Assembly (NCBI GenBank): GCA_031296405.1 | Contig: JAVKKH010000013.1 | Coordinates: 1-64,000, forward strand | Direction of reading: 5' to 3' | Origin: Candidatus Tepidifontimicrobium thermophilum | GTDB taxonomy: Bacteria > Sysuimicrobiota > Sysuimicrobiia > Sysuimicrobiales > Sysuimicrobiaceae | Length of the DNA stretch: 64,000 bases | Shown: one piece after another, positions 50,940 to 61,711 of the stretch | How the letters are laid out: the number at the start of each line of letters is the position of its first letter | Position numbering within the stretch: the first letter of the stretch is position 1 | The notes under the pieces: generated by a model | What the model was told of the DNA's origin: nothing | Seen by the model: only the letters and a program-made list of their open reading frames with translations | Databases searched by the model: none | Made by a program: the position numbers and the translations under genes

Positions 50940-52235
50940 GTGGTCTACCGGCTGCTCCTCCTGCTGCTCCTCGTCCTCGGGTCCGGCCTGGGCCTGGCCG
51001 CCCCGCAGGGGCCCGTGGTGTACCGGATCCGGGTAGAGGGGGTTATCTCCCCCGCCTCCGCCATGTACATCAGCCGCGGGATCCGGGAGGCGCACGCCGC
51101 GGGCGCGGTTGCTCTGGTGGTGGAGCTCGACACACCGGGGGGCCTGTTGAAGTCCACGGACGACATCACCAAGGCGATCCTGGCCTCGCCCGTCCCGGTG
51201 ATCGTGTACGTGGCGCCTCCTGGTGCCCGTGCGGCCTCCGCGGGGGTGTTCGTGGTGTACGCAGCCCACGTGGCGGCCATGGCACCCACCACCAACCTGG
51301 GGGCGGCAACTCCGGTAACGGTGGGCGGGGGAGAGCAGGAGACGGAAAGCCAGAGGACCATGATCCGCAAGGCCACGGAGGACGCGGTGGCCAAGATCCG
51401 CACCCTCGCCCGCCGACGCGGGAGGAACGCGGAGTGGGGCGAGCGCGCGGTGCGTCAGGCGGCCGCGCTGCCCAGCGAGGAGGCGGTGCGGATGGACGTG
51501 GTGGACCTGTTGGCCGCGGACGTGCACGAGTTGCTGGCCCGCGTGGACGGGCGCACGGTCGAGGTCCTGGGCGGTGCCCAGGTGCTGCGGACCCGAGGTG
51601 CCCGCGTGGTGGACCTGGACATGGACCTCCGGGAGCGCTTCCTGGACCTGCTGGCGGAGCCCAACGTGGGGCTGATCCTCATGACGGTGGCCATCTACGG
51701 CATCCTGTTCGAGCTGAACAACCCGGGAGCGGTGGTGCCGGGTGTGGTGGGGGCCATCGCGCTGATCCTCGCGCTGGCGTCGTTCGCCATCCTGCAGGTG
51801 AACTACGCGGGCCTGGCGCTCATGGCCCTAGGGATCGCCCTGCTCATGGCGGAGCTGTTCGTCCCCGGATTCGGCGTGCTGGGGGTGGGCGGCATCGTGG
51901 CGTTCATCCTCGGCGGTATTCTGCTCACCAGCAACCAGGAGCCGTACCTCCGGGCCTCGGTGCCCCTAGTGGTGGCGTTGGGGCTGATGACCGGGGGCTT
52001 CTTCCTCTTCGCCCTGGGGGCGGGGATCCGCGCGCAGCGCAGGCGGCCCGTGTCGGGCCGGGAGGCGCTCGTGGGGCGCGTGGGCGTGGCGAAGACCGAC
52101 CTGGACGGACAGGGCCTGGTCCTGGTGGCGGGAGAGGACTGGACCGCGGAGTCGGACGAGCCGGTACGGGCGGGCGAGCGCGTGCGGGTGGTGGCTGTCG
52201 AAGGGCTGCGGCTGCGGGTCCGCAGGGAGGGATGA
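50940..52235 (+). CDS. nfeD: NfeD-family membrane serine protease
   Basis: A 431-residue NfeD1b protein. Order: signal/membrane anchor (1-25), ClpP-like protease domain with VVELDTPGGLLKST and the catalytic Ser in GARAASAGVF, and a catalytic Lys likely in ATEDAVAKIRTLA. Four or five membrane helices follow (about 240-365), then a C-terminal OB fold NfeD domain. Such proteins act in membrane quality control, often with a stomatin partner, which is not adjacent. GTG at 50940 is chosen because GGAGGT precedes it by five bases; GTG 50928 is possible. It overlaps tsaE (ATGA). Confidence 0.9.
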   Translation: MVYRLLLLLLLVLGSGLGLAAPQGPVVYRIRVEGVISPASAMYISRGIREAHAAGAVALVVELDTPGGLLKSTDDITKAILASPVPVIVYVAPPGARAASAGVFVVYAAHVAAMAPTTNLGAATPVTVGGGEQETESQRTMIRKATEDAVAKIRTLARRRGRNAEWGERAVRQAAALPSEEAVRMDVVDLLAADVHELLARVDGRTVEVLGGAQVLRTRGARVVDLDMDLRERFLDLLAEPNVGLILMTVAIYGILFELNNPGAVVPGVVGAIALILALASFAILQVNYAGLALMALGIALLMAELFVPGFGVLGVGGIVAFILGGILLTSNQEPYLRASVPLVVALGLMTGGFFLFALGAGIRAQRRRPVSGREALVGRVGVAKTDLDGQGLVLVAGEDWTAESDEPVRAGERVRVVAVEGLRLRVRREG

Positions 52236-52741
52236 AGGCCGCGGAGGCGGCCGCGGGCCGCGAGTGGACGAGCTCCAGCGAAGCCCGGACCCGCGGGCTG
52301 GGCGAGGCCCTGGGACAGGTGCTGCGGCCGGGCGACGTGGTCGCCTTGGTGGGCGAGCTGGGCGCCGGAAAGACCACCTTCGTGCAGGGCGTGGCCCGCG
52401 GGCTGGGGGTGTCCGGCTACGTGGCCAGTCCGACCTTTACCCTCGTGCGGGAGTACCGCGGCAGGGTGTACCTGTACCACGTGGACCTGTTCCGGATCGG
52501 GCCTGAAGACCTGGACGGCATCGGGTTCGACGAGCTGCTGGACTCCGGGGCCGCGGTGGTGGTGGAGTGGGCCGACCGCGCATCCGACCGCATGCCTGCG
52601 GACTGCCTGTGGGTTTACATCCACGGGACCGGCTCCCGGGTCCGCCGTCTTGACGTGCGGGCCACGGGGAATTCCAGCTGCCAGCTACTCCGATTGTGGG
52701 AACGGGAGGCGGAGGCCGAGCGTGCGGGTGTTGGGAGTTGA
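52232..52741 (+). CDS. tsaE: tRNA t6A synthesis ATPase TsaE
   Basis: A 169-residue P-loop protein needed with TsaB and TsaD to form t6A37 in tRNA. Walker A GELGAGKTTFVQGVA, SPTFTLVREY, YHVDLFRI and VVEWADR are family marks. ATG at 52232 overlaps the nfeD stop. The 3' end overlaps tsaB by 20 bp. Confidence 0.94.
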   Translation: MKAAEAAAGREWTSSSEARTRGLGEALGQVLRPGDVVALVGELGAGKTTFVQGVARGLGVSGYVASPTFTLVREYRGRVYLYHVDLFRIGPEDLDGIGFDELLDSGAAVVVEWADRASDRMPADCLWVYIHGTGSRVRRLDVRATGNSSCQLLRLWEREAEAERAGVGS

Positions 52742-53414
52742 GACGGCCACCGGCACGGCCAGCGTGGCCCTGGTGGACGGTTCCGGTCTCGTGGCGGAGC
52801 GCACCGTGCGGGCGCCTGGAAGGTCCCTGGAGTGGTTGGCCCCGGCCATCTGGGGCCTCCTGCAGGACACGGGCTGGGGTCCAGAGGTCGTGGAGGGGGT
52901 GGCGGTGTCCGTGGGCCCGGGGTCGTTCACAGGCCTGCGGGTGGGGATCGCCACCGCGGTGGGGTGGGCGCGGGCACGGGACCTGCCCGCCTGCGGGGTT
53001 CCGACCCTGGAAGCTGTCGCTGCGGCCGTGGAGGCTCCCACCGTGGGAGTGGTGGTGGACGCCAGGCGCGGCGAGGTGGCGGCAGCTCTGTTCCAGCGGC
53101 GCGACGGCGGGCTAGTCCGGCTGGTGGAAGAGGTGGTGGCACCGCCGGAGGAGGTGGCGAACGCGTTCCGGGCGGCGGGTGACGCCGCGAGGGGCTGCGT
53201 GCTGGTCGGCGACGGGCTGGCGCGGTGGGCCGGGGTGTTCGCGCGGGCGCTGCCGGACAGCCGCCTGGCGGAGGCGGTGTCCTGGACCCCGCGTGCGGCT
53301 TCGGTGGCCTGGCTCGGCCGGCAGCGTCTCATGGAAGGCCGGGCGCAGCCGCTGGTACACATCCAGCCGTGGTATGGCCGCACGCCCGCGTTCCGGCAGG
53401 TGGGGCCAGGATGA
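52722..53414 (+). CDS. tsaB: tRNA t6A synthesis protein TsaB
   Basis: A 230-residue ASKHA-fold partner of TsaD. It has LGVETATGTASVALVD, VSVGPGSFTGLRVGIATAVG and VVVDARRGEVAAALF. It is a non-catalytic paralogue that scaffolds TsaD and TsaE. GTG at 52722 follows GGAGG by six bases. It is coupled to rimI by ATGA. Confidence 0.94.
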   Translation: MRVLGVETATGTASVALVDGSGLVAERTVRAPGRSLEWLAPAIWGLLQDTGWGPEVVEGVAVSVGPGSFTGLRVGIATAVGWARARDLPACGVPTLEAVAAAVEAPTVGVVVDARRGEVAAALFQRRDGGLVRLVEEVVAPPEEVANAFRAAGDAARGCVLVGDGLARWAGVFARALPDSRLAEAVSWTPRAASVAWLGRQRLMEGRAQPLVHIQPWYGRTPAFRQVGPG

Positions 53415-53923
53415 AGGCGGTGGCGTCGGTTCAGATCGAGCCCATGCGGCTGGAGGACATCCCGCGGGTCCTGGAGATCGAGCGCCAGTGCTTTTCCACC
53501 CCGTGGCCGCGGGACGCCTACCGCCGGGAGCTGCAGGAGAACCGCAGCGCCTGCTACCTGGTGGCGCGGCAGAACGGAGTGGTGGTGGGCTACGCGGGCA
53601 TGTGGGTGATCCTGGAGGAAGCCCACGTGACCACCCTCGCGGTGGAGCCCCGCTACCGGAGGCGGAAAGTCGGGGAACGGTTGCTGGTCGCCCTCATCGA
53701 GGAGGCCCGGGCGCGCGGGGCGCGGTGGGTGACCCTGGAGGTCCGGCGGTCCAACCACGCGGCCCAGGCCCTGTACCGCAAGTACGGCTTCCGGGAGGTC
53801 CACGTGCGGCCGCGCTACTACAGCGACAACGGAGAGGACGCCCTCATCATGTGGACCGGGAACATCTGGGAGGAGCCGTTCCGGTCGCAGTTCGAGGCCC
53901 TGAAGGCGGCCCTGCCCCGGTGA
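53411..53923 (+). CDS. rimI: ribosomal protein S18-alanine N-acetyltransferase RimI
   Basis: A 170-residue GNAT acetyltransferase. The acetyl-CoA loop is RRRKVGERLLVAL, with the strand TLAVEPRYR before it and ALYRKYGFREVHVRPRYYSDNGEDALIM at the C-terminus (YYSDN being RimI-specific), given here as family marks. It would acetylate ribosomal protein S18 at its N-terminus. It lies between tsaB and tsaD with four-base overlaps, the classic order. Confidence 0.93.
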   Translation: MKAVASVQIEPMRLEDIPRVLEIERQCFSTPWPRDAYRRELQENRSACYLVARQNGVVVGYAGMWVILEEAHVTTLAVEPRYRRRKVGERLLVALIEEARARGARWVTLEVRRSNHAAQALYRKYGFREVHVRPRYYSDNGEDALIMWTGNIWEEPFRSQFEALKAALPR

Positions 53924-54972
53924 GGTCGGGGGCAGACGCGCAACGTCCTGCGGTGTACGGGCAGCCGGTTCTGGGGATCGAGACCTCCTGCGACGAGACC
54001 GCGGCCGCGGTGGTCCAGGGGACGCAAGTGCGGTCCAGCGTGGTGGCCTCGCAGGTGGACCTGCACCACCGCTACGGCGGAGTCGTGCCCGAGCTGGCGG
54101 CGCGCCGCCACGTGGAGCGTCTGGTGGCGGTGGTGGACGAGGCCCTGGAGCGCGCCGGGGTGGAGGTCGCAGACCTGGGTGGCGTGGCGGTAACGTGCGG
54201 GCCGGGTTTGGTGGGCGCACTTGCCGTGGGCGTGGCCTTCGCCAAGGCCCTGAGCCTGGCCGCGGGCAAGCCCCTCGTGGGCGTGAACCACCTGGAGGGG
54301 CACATCTACGCCAACGTGCTGGTGCACGGGCCTTTCCCCACGCCTGCTCTGGCCCTGGTGGTGTCCGGCGCGCACACCGACCTGTTGTGGATCCCCGAGT
54401 ACGGCCGCTACCGGGTGCTCGGACGAACCCGGGACGACGCCGCGGGGGAGGCCTTCGATAAGGCGGCCCGGGCTATGGGCCTGGGCTACCCGGGCGGACC
54501 GGAGATCGACCGGCTGAGCCAGGAGGGAGACCCTTCACGCGTCCCCATGCCGGTGCCGCTGGCGACCGAGGACGGGTACGACTTCAGCTTCAGCGGGCTG
54601 AAGACCGCGGTCCTGCGGGCGCTGCAGCAGAGCCCGCCTCCGGAGGTCGCGGATGTGGCCGCGGCGTTCCAGAACGCGGTGGTCTCCCACCTGGTGCGCA
54701 GGACCGTACGGGCTGCGCGGGACCTGCGGCCGGCCTGCCTGCTCCTGGGCGGCGGGGTGGCGGCCAACCGGGCCCTGCGGGAGCGGCTTTCCTCGGAGGC
54801 GGACCGCCTGGGAATCCCTCTGTGGTTGCCGCCGCCGTGGCTGTGCACCGACAACGCGGCTATGATCGCGTGCGCGGGTGCGTTCCGGCTGGCTCGCGGT
54901 GAGCGGGCGGGCCTGGAAATGGGGGCCTGGGCCGATCTCCCCTGGCAAGACGGCGCAGGTGAGCCGCGGTAG
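53920..54972 (+). CDS. tsaD: tRNA N6-threonylcarbamoyltransferase TsaD
   Basis: A 350-residue Kae1/TsaD catalytic subunit of t6A synthesis. It has LGIETSCDETAAAVV, VPELAARRHVE, the metal-binding HLEGH, VSGAHTDLL, FDKAARAMGLGYPGGPEID and LLGGGVAANRALRERL. GTG at 53920 overlaps rimI (GTGA); GTG 53953 is an alternative. It is last in nfeD-tsaE-tsaB-rimI-tsaD and convergent with the metal ATPase. Confidence 0.95.
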   Translation: MRSGADAQRPAVYGQPVLGIETSCDETAAAVVQGTQVRSSVVASQVDLHHRYGGVVPELAARRHVERLVAVVDEALERAGVEVADLGGVAVTCGPGLVGALAVGVAFAKALSLAAGKPLVGVNHLEGHIYANVLVHGPFPTPALALVVSGAHTDLLWIPEYGRYRVLGRTRDDAAGEAFDKAARAMGLGYPGGPEIDRLSQEGDPSRVPMPVPLATEDGYDFSFSGLKTAVLRALQQSPPPEVADVAAAFQNAVVSHLVRRTVRAARDLRPACLLLGGGVAANRALRERLSSEADRLGIPLWLPPPWLCTDNAAMIACAGAFRLARGERAGLEMGAWADLPWQDGAGEPR

Positions 54973-54995
54973 CGGGGCGTGGCCGGGTTGGCCCC

Positions 54996-57059
54996 TCACA
55001 TCCGTCGCAGCAGCCGGGACGAGTTCCCCAGGATGAACACGTCCGGCAGGGACTGAGCCGCGGCCGCCAGGGGCGGGGACAGCACGCCCGCTGCGGCCAG
55101 GGACAGTCCCGCGACGTTGTACGCGGCCGTGAACAGCAGGTTCAGCCACACGGTCCCCATGAACCGGCGCGCCAGGCGAAACAGCTGGGGGACCAGGGAC
55201 CAGTCCTCTCGCAGCAGGACCACGTGGGCCGCCTCCGCGGCCACCGCGGTGCCCGCAGAGCCCATGGCCACCCCCACGTGCGCCTGCGCGAGGGCTGGAG
55301 CGTCGTTGACCCCATCCCCCACCATGACCACCACGTGCCCCTCCTCCTGATAGCGGCGGACCACCTCGATCTTGTCCTCCGGCAGCAGGCGCGCGCGCCA
55401 GGCGATGCCGAGCCGTTCCGCAAGCTCCCGTGCGGCGGCCTCGCTGTCCCCCGTGAGGAGTTCCACACGTTTCACTCCCAGGGCCGCCAGCTGCTGCAGG
55501 GACTGTGCCACTCCCGGACGCGGCCGGTCGGCCAGGGCCAGAAGGCCTGCCGCCCGGCCGTCCACGGTCACCAGCACCACGGTCCTGCCCTGCTGCTCGA
55601 GCTGACCTGCTGGGCCGTCGGGCGCTGTTCTCTCCGGCTTGCCCACGGTGACCTGCCGACCGGAGACGCGGGCCCGTACTCCGACCCCCGGCAGGGCCTC
55701 GAACGTTTCGGGAGGGATCACGTCCAGCTGGCGGGCCTGCGCGGCGCGCCGGACGGCCTGCCCGAGGGGGTGCTCGGAGTACCATTCGGCGGAAGCTGCA
55801 AGGGCGAGGACCTCGTCCGGCCGCCGTCCGTCCAGGGCCACCACGTCCACCACCTCCGGCCGGCCCACGGTGAGGGTGCCGGTCTTGTCCACCAGCACCA
55901 CGTCCGCCCGTGCCAGCAGCTCCAGGTAGCGGCCTCCCTTCACCAGCACCCCCCTGCGGGCCGCGGCGCCCACGCTGGCCAGCACCGCCACGGGGGTGGC
56001 GAGGGCGAAGGAGCACGAGCAGGCCACCACCAGCACCGCGGCGGCGGCCAGGAGGTCCTTCCGCAGGAGGAACGTCAGCAGTGCCACCCCTGCCACTACG
56101 GGCAGGTACCAGCTGGAGAACCGGTCCGCGGCCAACTGCACGGGTCCCCGGTCGCGCTCGGCTTCCTGGACCATGCGGACCACGCGGCCGAAGGTGCTCT
56201 GCGGCCCCACGGCGGTGGCACGAATGCGAAGGTAGCCGGCCCGCACCACGCTGGCAGCGAAGACCTCGCTGCCGGGGTGCACATCCACGGGCATGGGTTC
56301 TCCTGTGATGGCCGCCTGGTCCACCGTGGCGGTCCCCTCAACCACCCGACCGTCCACGGGTACCGCCTCGCCGGGCCGCACCACCACCACTTCCCCTGTC
56401 TGCACCGCGTCCGCAGGGACCACCACCTCTGCGCCGTCCCGCTCCACCCGGGCCGTCTGGGGGCTCAGGCGCGCGAGGTGCGCCACCGCCTCCCGCGCCC
56501 GCTCCGTGGTGAAACGTTCCACGAACTCGCCCACCCGCATGAAGAACACCACCACCGCGGCAGCAGCCCACTCCCCCACCGCCGCCGCGGCCACCAGCCC
56601 CACGGTCATGAGGGTGTGGGCGACCACCTGGCCGCGCAGGGCCGCGCGGAGGACGTTGCGGAACACCGGCCATCCACCCGCCAGGACGACCACGAGCCAT
56701 GTCGCGGTGGGAACGCGCCGAGTGAGTGCTTGAAGGAGCCCGGCCCGTTCTCCCAGGACGACCAGCACCAGCACTGCCCCGAACACCGCGCCCAGCAGCC
56801 GCATCAGAGAGCGTCCGTAGGCCGGTGAAGGGGTGGGGCGGGCCGGGCCGACCTCGTAGCCCGCGCGGCGGACGGCCTCCTGCAGCTGCCCGATCCCCGT
56901 GCGGGAAGGGTCGAAGCGCACCACGGCCAGACCGGAGGCCAACAGAACCTCTACCTCCTTCACCCCCGGCACCCCGGACAGAGCCCGCTGCACGTGGCGC
57001 GCGCAGTCCGCGCAGTCCATGCCGCGCACGGAGAGCTCCGCTGTGGAGGGTTCCGTCAT
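54996..57059 (-). CDS. P1B-type heavy-metal translocating ATPase with CSC motif
   Basis: A 687-residue metal efflux ATPase. One N-terminal HMA domain (GMDCADC, about 12-18) is followed by membrane helices, the actuator TGEPMPV, phosphorylation site DKTGTLTVGRP, the SEHPLGQAV nucleotide-domain His-Pro and the hinge GDGVNDAPAL. The transmembrane metal motif reads CSCSFALATP: the canonical CPC proline is replaced by Ser, giving CSC, so ion choice may differ from ordinary Zn/Cd/Cu pumps. ATG at 57059 overlaps the regulator stop (ATGA), so both are one operon controlled by the palindrome at 57425-57442. Confidence 0.92.
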   Translation of the reverse strand: MTEPSTAELSVRGMDCADCARHVQRALSGVPGVKEVEVLLASGLAVVRFDPSRTGIGQLQEAVRRAGYEVGPARPTPSPAYGRSLMRLLGAVFGAVLVLVVLGERAGLLQALTRRVPTATWLVVVLAGGWPVFRNVLRAALRGQVVAHTLMTVGLVAAAAVGEWAAAAVVVFFMRVGEFVERFTTERAREAVAHLARLSPQTARVERDGAEVVVPADAVQTGEVVVVRPGEAVPVDGRVVEGTATVDQAAITGEPMPVDVHPGSEVFAASVVRAGYLRIRATAVGPQSTFGRVVRMVQEAERDRGPVQLAADRFSSWYLPVVAGVALLTFLLRKDLLAAAAVLVVACSCSFALATPVAVLASVGAAARRGVLVKGGRYLELLARADVVLVDKTGTLTVGRPEVVDVVALDGRRPDEVLALAASAEWYSEHPLGQAVRRAAQARQLDVIPPETFEALPGVGVRARVSGRQVTVGKPERTAPDGPAGQLEQQGRTVVLVTVDGRAAGLLALADRPRPGVAQSLQQLAALGVKRVELLTGDSEAAARELAERLGIAWRARLLPEDKIEVVRRYQEEGHVVVMVGDGVNDAPALAQAHVGVAMGSAGTAVAAEAAHVVLLREDWSLVPQLFRLARRFMGTVWLNLLFTAAYNVAGLSLAAAGVLSPPLAAAAQSLPDVFILGNSSRLLRRM

Positions 57060-57409
57060 GGGGCGTCCTCCTGCTCCGCGTAGCGGGTGCACTGGTACAC
57101 CCCGCGCGCCACCTCCGCCAGGATCCGGTCCGCCAGGCCCAGCAGGGCGTCCACCCGGGGGTCAGTCAGCCGGTAGCGGACGAACCGGCCGTCCCGCTCC
57201 CGCTGTACGAGGCCGCAGTCCCAGAGGCACTGCAGGTGGTTGGACACGTTGGGCTGGCTCAGCCCGGTGGCCTGGACGATCTCCCCGACGGTCCGCGGCC
57301 CTTCCCGTAGGGACTCCAGGATGGCCAGGCGGGACCGGTCCGCGAACCCCCGGAACAGCTTGGCCTTGAGGGCTAGGGCAGTGGGGTTTGCCTGGATCAA
57401 AGCGGCCAT
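57056..57409 (-). CDS. ArsR/SmtB-family metal sensor, CmtR-like
   Basis: A 117-residue winged-helix repressor. The recognition helix region is TGLSQPNVSNHLQCLWDCGL. Cys61 and Cys65 flank that helix and Cys107 lies near the C-terminus; this matches the Cys57-Cys61-Cys102 Cd/Pb site of mycobacterial CmtR in spacing. It likely releases DNA when Cd(II) or Pb(II) binds. It is the first gene of a two-gene operon with the P1B ATPase. Confidence 0.92.
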   Translation of the reverse strand: MAALIQANPTALALKAKLFRGFADRSRLAILESLREGPRTVGEIVQATGLSQPNVSNHLQCLWDCGLVQRERDGRFVRYRLTDPRVDALLGLADRILAEVARGVYQCTRYAEQEDAP

Positions 57410-57424
57410 GACACCACCTCAGCA

Positions 57425-57469
57425 TATCAGTACCTACTGATACGATACCCGGACTTGTTGCGGCGTCAA
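57425..57469 (-). promoter_or_regulatory. promoter and ArsR-type operator of the metal-resistance operon
   Basis: A perfect 18-bp palindrome TATCAGTA-CC-TACTGATA (57425-57442) lies 16 bp before the regulator start. On the minus strand TTGACG (57464-57469) and TATCGT (57442-57447) with a 16-bp spacer form a promoter whose -10 touches the palindrome, suited to autorepression. Confidence 0.75.
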
Positions 57470-57477
57470 GGGAGGGC

Positions 57478-57506
57478 TTGCAGGGACCCAGCCGCCCGCC
57501 TACACT
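57478..57506 (+). promoter_or_regulatory. promoter of groES-groEL
   Basis: TTGCAG (57478-57483), 17-bp spacer, TACACT (57501-57506). Transcription would start about 57513, just before the CIRCE element. Confidence 0.7.
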
Positions 57507-57517
57507 TAGGGCTTGGA

Positions 57518-57544
57518 TTAGCACTCTCCTGGTGCGAGTGCTAA
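57518..57544 (+). promoter_or_regulatory. CIRCE element (HrcA operator)
   Basis: A perfect inverted repeat TTAGCACTC-N9-GAGTGCTAA, identical to the consensus. It is 42 bp before groES and just after the promoter, so HrcA should repress the operon. hrcA is not in the window. Confidence 0.97.
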
Positions 57545-57586
57545 TCCCGCACGCCCAAATTCCACGGCCAAGGAGGGAGGCTCGCC

Positions 57587-59507
<1,921 letters not shown>

Positions 59508-59525
59508 TGCGCACGGCGGACAGCC

Positions 59526-59560
59526 GGGGGAGGGCCGCAAGGCCCTCCCCCGCGTCTTTT
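59526..59560 (+). terminator. intrinsic terminator of groES-groEL
   Basis: GGGGGAGGGCC pairs with GGCCCTCCCCC around a GCAA tetraloop, an 11-base-pair stem, followed by GCGTCTTTT. Confidence 0.9.
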
Positions 59561-59597
59561 CTGGAGGAGTGGGGCGCCGGGCGCCGAACTCCGCGGT

Positions 59598-59993
59598 GTG
59601 GCTTCAGCGGTGCACGCCTTCCGGACCCTCCTGTGGGCCGCGGTAGCAATTCACGCCGCGGTGTTCCTCGCGGCGTTCGCGCTGGACCTCGCCCGGCGGC
59701 GGCTGCCCGGCTGGCTGTGGGGCGTCTACCTGCCCGCGGCGGCGATGGTGGTGGTCCAGGGCCTGTCGGGCGTCGCCCTTTACGTGTCGGGTTCTAGACC
59801 GCCGGACAGTCTCCACTTGGTCTACGGGCTTTTGTCCCTGGCGGGGGGTGTAGCGGCTTTCGGCCTGCGGCCCGGCGGCTTCCTTCGTGCGTCGATCCCG
59901 GCAGGCCGGGAGGCCCGGGCGGTGGCCCTGGTCTCCCTCACGGTGGCGGCCCTGATGCTGCGGGCGTATCAGACGGGGACGCTGGACCGGTAG
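59598..59993 (+). CDS. small membrane protein of unknown function
   Basis: A 131-residue protein with four predicted membrane helices, about 10-28, 42-62, 75-92 and 105-122. I do not recognise the family. A His-Leu-Val-Tyr in the third helix and a loop rich in Arg and Gly are the only notable points. The GTG at 59598 lacks an obvious ribosome site. It is isolated between the groEL terminator and the amine oxidase gene, so no functional link can be drawn. Confidence 0.6.
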   Translation: MASAVHAFRTLLWAAVAIHAAVFLAAFALDLARRRLPGWLWGVYLPAAAMVVVQGLSGVALYVSGSRPPDSLHLVYGLLSLAGGVAAFGLRPGGFLRASIPAGREARAVALVSLTVAALMLRAYQTGTLDR

Positions 59994-60025
59994 GAGGCCG
60001 CGGAGGCGAGACGTCCCCACCCCGG

Positions 60026-60043
60026 CGTTAAGCTCCCGTTAAG
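60026..60043 (+). promoter_or_regulatory. tandem CGTTAAG repeats, possible response-regulator site
   Basis: CGTTAAG occurs twice with a four-base spacer (60026-60032 and 60037-60043), an 11-bp period as used by OmpR/PhoB-type regulators. It precedes a TTGACT (60055-60060) in the 126-bp gap before the amine oxidase gene. Confidence 0.4.
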
Positions 60044-60119
60044 GCGATTCCGTGTTGACTTGGAGCCGACCCTGCTTCGCACGGGCGGGCGATCCCACCT
60101 TCTTTACAGGGAGGGGACC

Positions 60120-61706
60120 ATGCGTGGAAAGGGCGGTGCCCGGACAGTCACGTTCTCCTGGGTACGGCACTGGCTGCGGCTTGCGGACCTCGCGAACCAG
60201 CCTGGAGCTCCAGGTGTGGAGGAGCTGGTGGAGTCCACCTGGGAGCGGCGGGTCAGGCGCAGGGAGTTCCTACGGGCTGCGGGTGGGGCGGCCCTGGCAG
60301 CTGTTGCGGAGCTGCTGCGCCCTACAGAAGCCCTAGCAGGACCCCAGGCACCGCGGGTGGTCATCGTGGGCGCCGGGATCGCCGGACTGGTCGCCGGCTA
60401 CTCCCTGCGCCAAGCCGGGATCCGGCCCCGGATCTACGAGGCCAGCACCCGCACAGGGGGCCGCATGTTCTCCGTGGCGGGAGCCGTGGTCCCGGGCCTG
60501 GTGACCGAATTCGGCGGGGAGTTCATCGACACAGGCCACGAGGACATGCACCGTCTGGTACGCTCCCTGGGTCTGGAGCTGATCGACCTCCAGCACGGTT
60601 CGGAAGCCAGGCTGCGTCCCACCTTCTACTTCGACGGCCGTCGGATCTCCGAGTCGGAGGTCGTGCGCAACTTTCAGCCCCTCGCCCGACGGATCCGGCA
60701 GGACCAGGACGCCTTGGGCGACGTCGTCACCTACCGCCGGCACACCCCGCGGGCCCGGGAGCTGGATCGCATGTCCGTGTCCGAGTACCTGGACCGCGTG
60801 GGAGCTTCCGGATGGGTGAAGGAGCTGCTGGAAGTCGCGTACGTCGCGGAGTACGGGCTGGACGCGGGCGAACAGTCCGCTCTCAACCTCGTCCTCCTGA
60901 TCGGCACGGAGCCGAGCACCACGTTTGAGGTCTACGGGGACAGCGACGAGCGCTACAGCGTGCGGGGTGGGAACCAGCAGGTCTGCGACCGGCTGGCCCT
61001 TCTCCTGCAATCCTCCCTGCACCTGGGTCACCGTCTGGTGGCGGTCCGGCCGCGGGGCGGCGGTTACCGTCTGGTTTTCGAGCGGCGGGGAGCGGGGGTG
61101 GTGGAGGCGGACGCGGACTTCGTGATCCTCACCGTCCCCTTCACCCTCCTGCGGGAGGTGGAACTGCAGGTTGACCTCCCGCCGGTCAAGCGGCGCGCCA
61201 TCCAGGAGCTGGGGTACGGCACGAACAGCAAACTGATCCTCGGGTTCCGGGAGCGGGCGTGGCGCAAGGCAGATTCGTCAGGCGAGCTGTTCACCGACCT
61301 CCCGCTCCAGACCGGGTGGGACAGCAGCCGGGGAAGGCCGGGGACGGCGGGCACGTACACCGTGTTCCTCGGCGGCCGGGCGGGCGTGGATGTGGGCGAG
61401 GGGCTGGCGCGCGAGCAGGCGCAGAGGGTGCTCCCGGACCTGGAGCGGGTCTTCCCGGGAGTTCGCGGGGCCTACACCGGCCGGGTCGCGCGGTGGCACT
61501 GGCCCTCGGACCCCTTCGTGCGGGGCAGTTACGCGTGCTGGAAGGTGGGGCAGTACACCACCATCGCGGGTGCAGAGTTCGAGCCCGTGGGCAGGCTCCT
61601 GTTCGCGGGCGAGCACACCAGCCTCGACTACCAGGGCTACATGAACGGAGCCGCACAGACGGGAAGACGGGCCGCGCAGCTGGTCCGCAGGCTCGTAAGG
61701 AGGTAG
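60120..61706 (+). CDS. Tat-exported flavin-containing amine oxidase
   Basis: A 528-residue flavoprotein of the monoamine oxidase/phytoene-desaturase superfamily. A twin-arginine signal begins about residue 45 (RRREFLRAAGGAALAAVAEL). The FAD-binding motif is VVIVGAGIAGLVAGYSLRQA, with EASTRTGGRMFS following, and the C-terminal LLFAGEHTSLDYQGYMNGAA completes the FAD site. The unusually long pre-signal segment (about 44 residues) is seen in some relatives. ATG at 60120 follows GGGAGGGG; TTG 60060 is open but weak. It probably oxidises an amine outside the cytoplasmic membrane; the substrate is unknown. Confidence 0.88.
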   Translation: MRGKGGARTVTFSWVRHWLRLADLANQPGAPGVEELVESTWERRVRRREFLRAAGGAALAAVAELLRPTEALAGPQAPRVVIVGAGIAGLVAGYSLRQAGIRPRIYEASTRTGGRMFSVAGAVVPGLVTEFGGEFIDTGHEDMHRLVRSLGLELIDLQHGSEARLRPTFYFDGRRISESEVVRNFQPLARRIRQDQDALGDVVTYRRHTPRARELDRMSVSEYLDRVGASGWVKELLEVAYVAEYGLDAGEQSALNLVLLIGTEPSTTFEVYGDSDERYSVRGGNQQVCDRLALLLQSSLHLGHRLVAVRPRGGGYRLVFERRGAGVVEADADFVILTVPFTLLREVELQVDLPPVKRRAIQELGYGTNSKLILGFRERAWRKADSSGELFTDLPLQTGWDSSRGRPGTAGTYTVFLGGRAGVDVGEGLAREQAQRVLPDLERVFPGVRGAYTGRVARWHWPSDPFVRGSYACWKVGQYTTIAGAEFEPVGRLLFAGEHTSLDYQGYMNGAAQTGRRAAQLVRRLVRR

Positions 61707-61711
61707 ACCCG

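Noticed and set aside
54973-54995. terminator between tsaD and the metal ATPase gene
   Set aside because: The 23-bp convergent gap has no stem with U tract.
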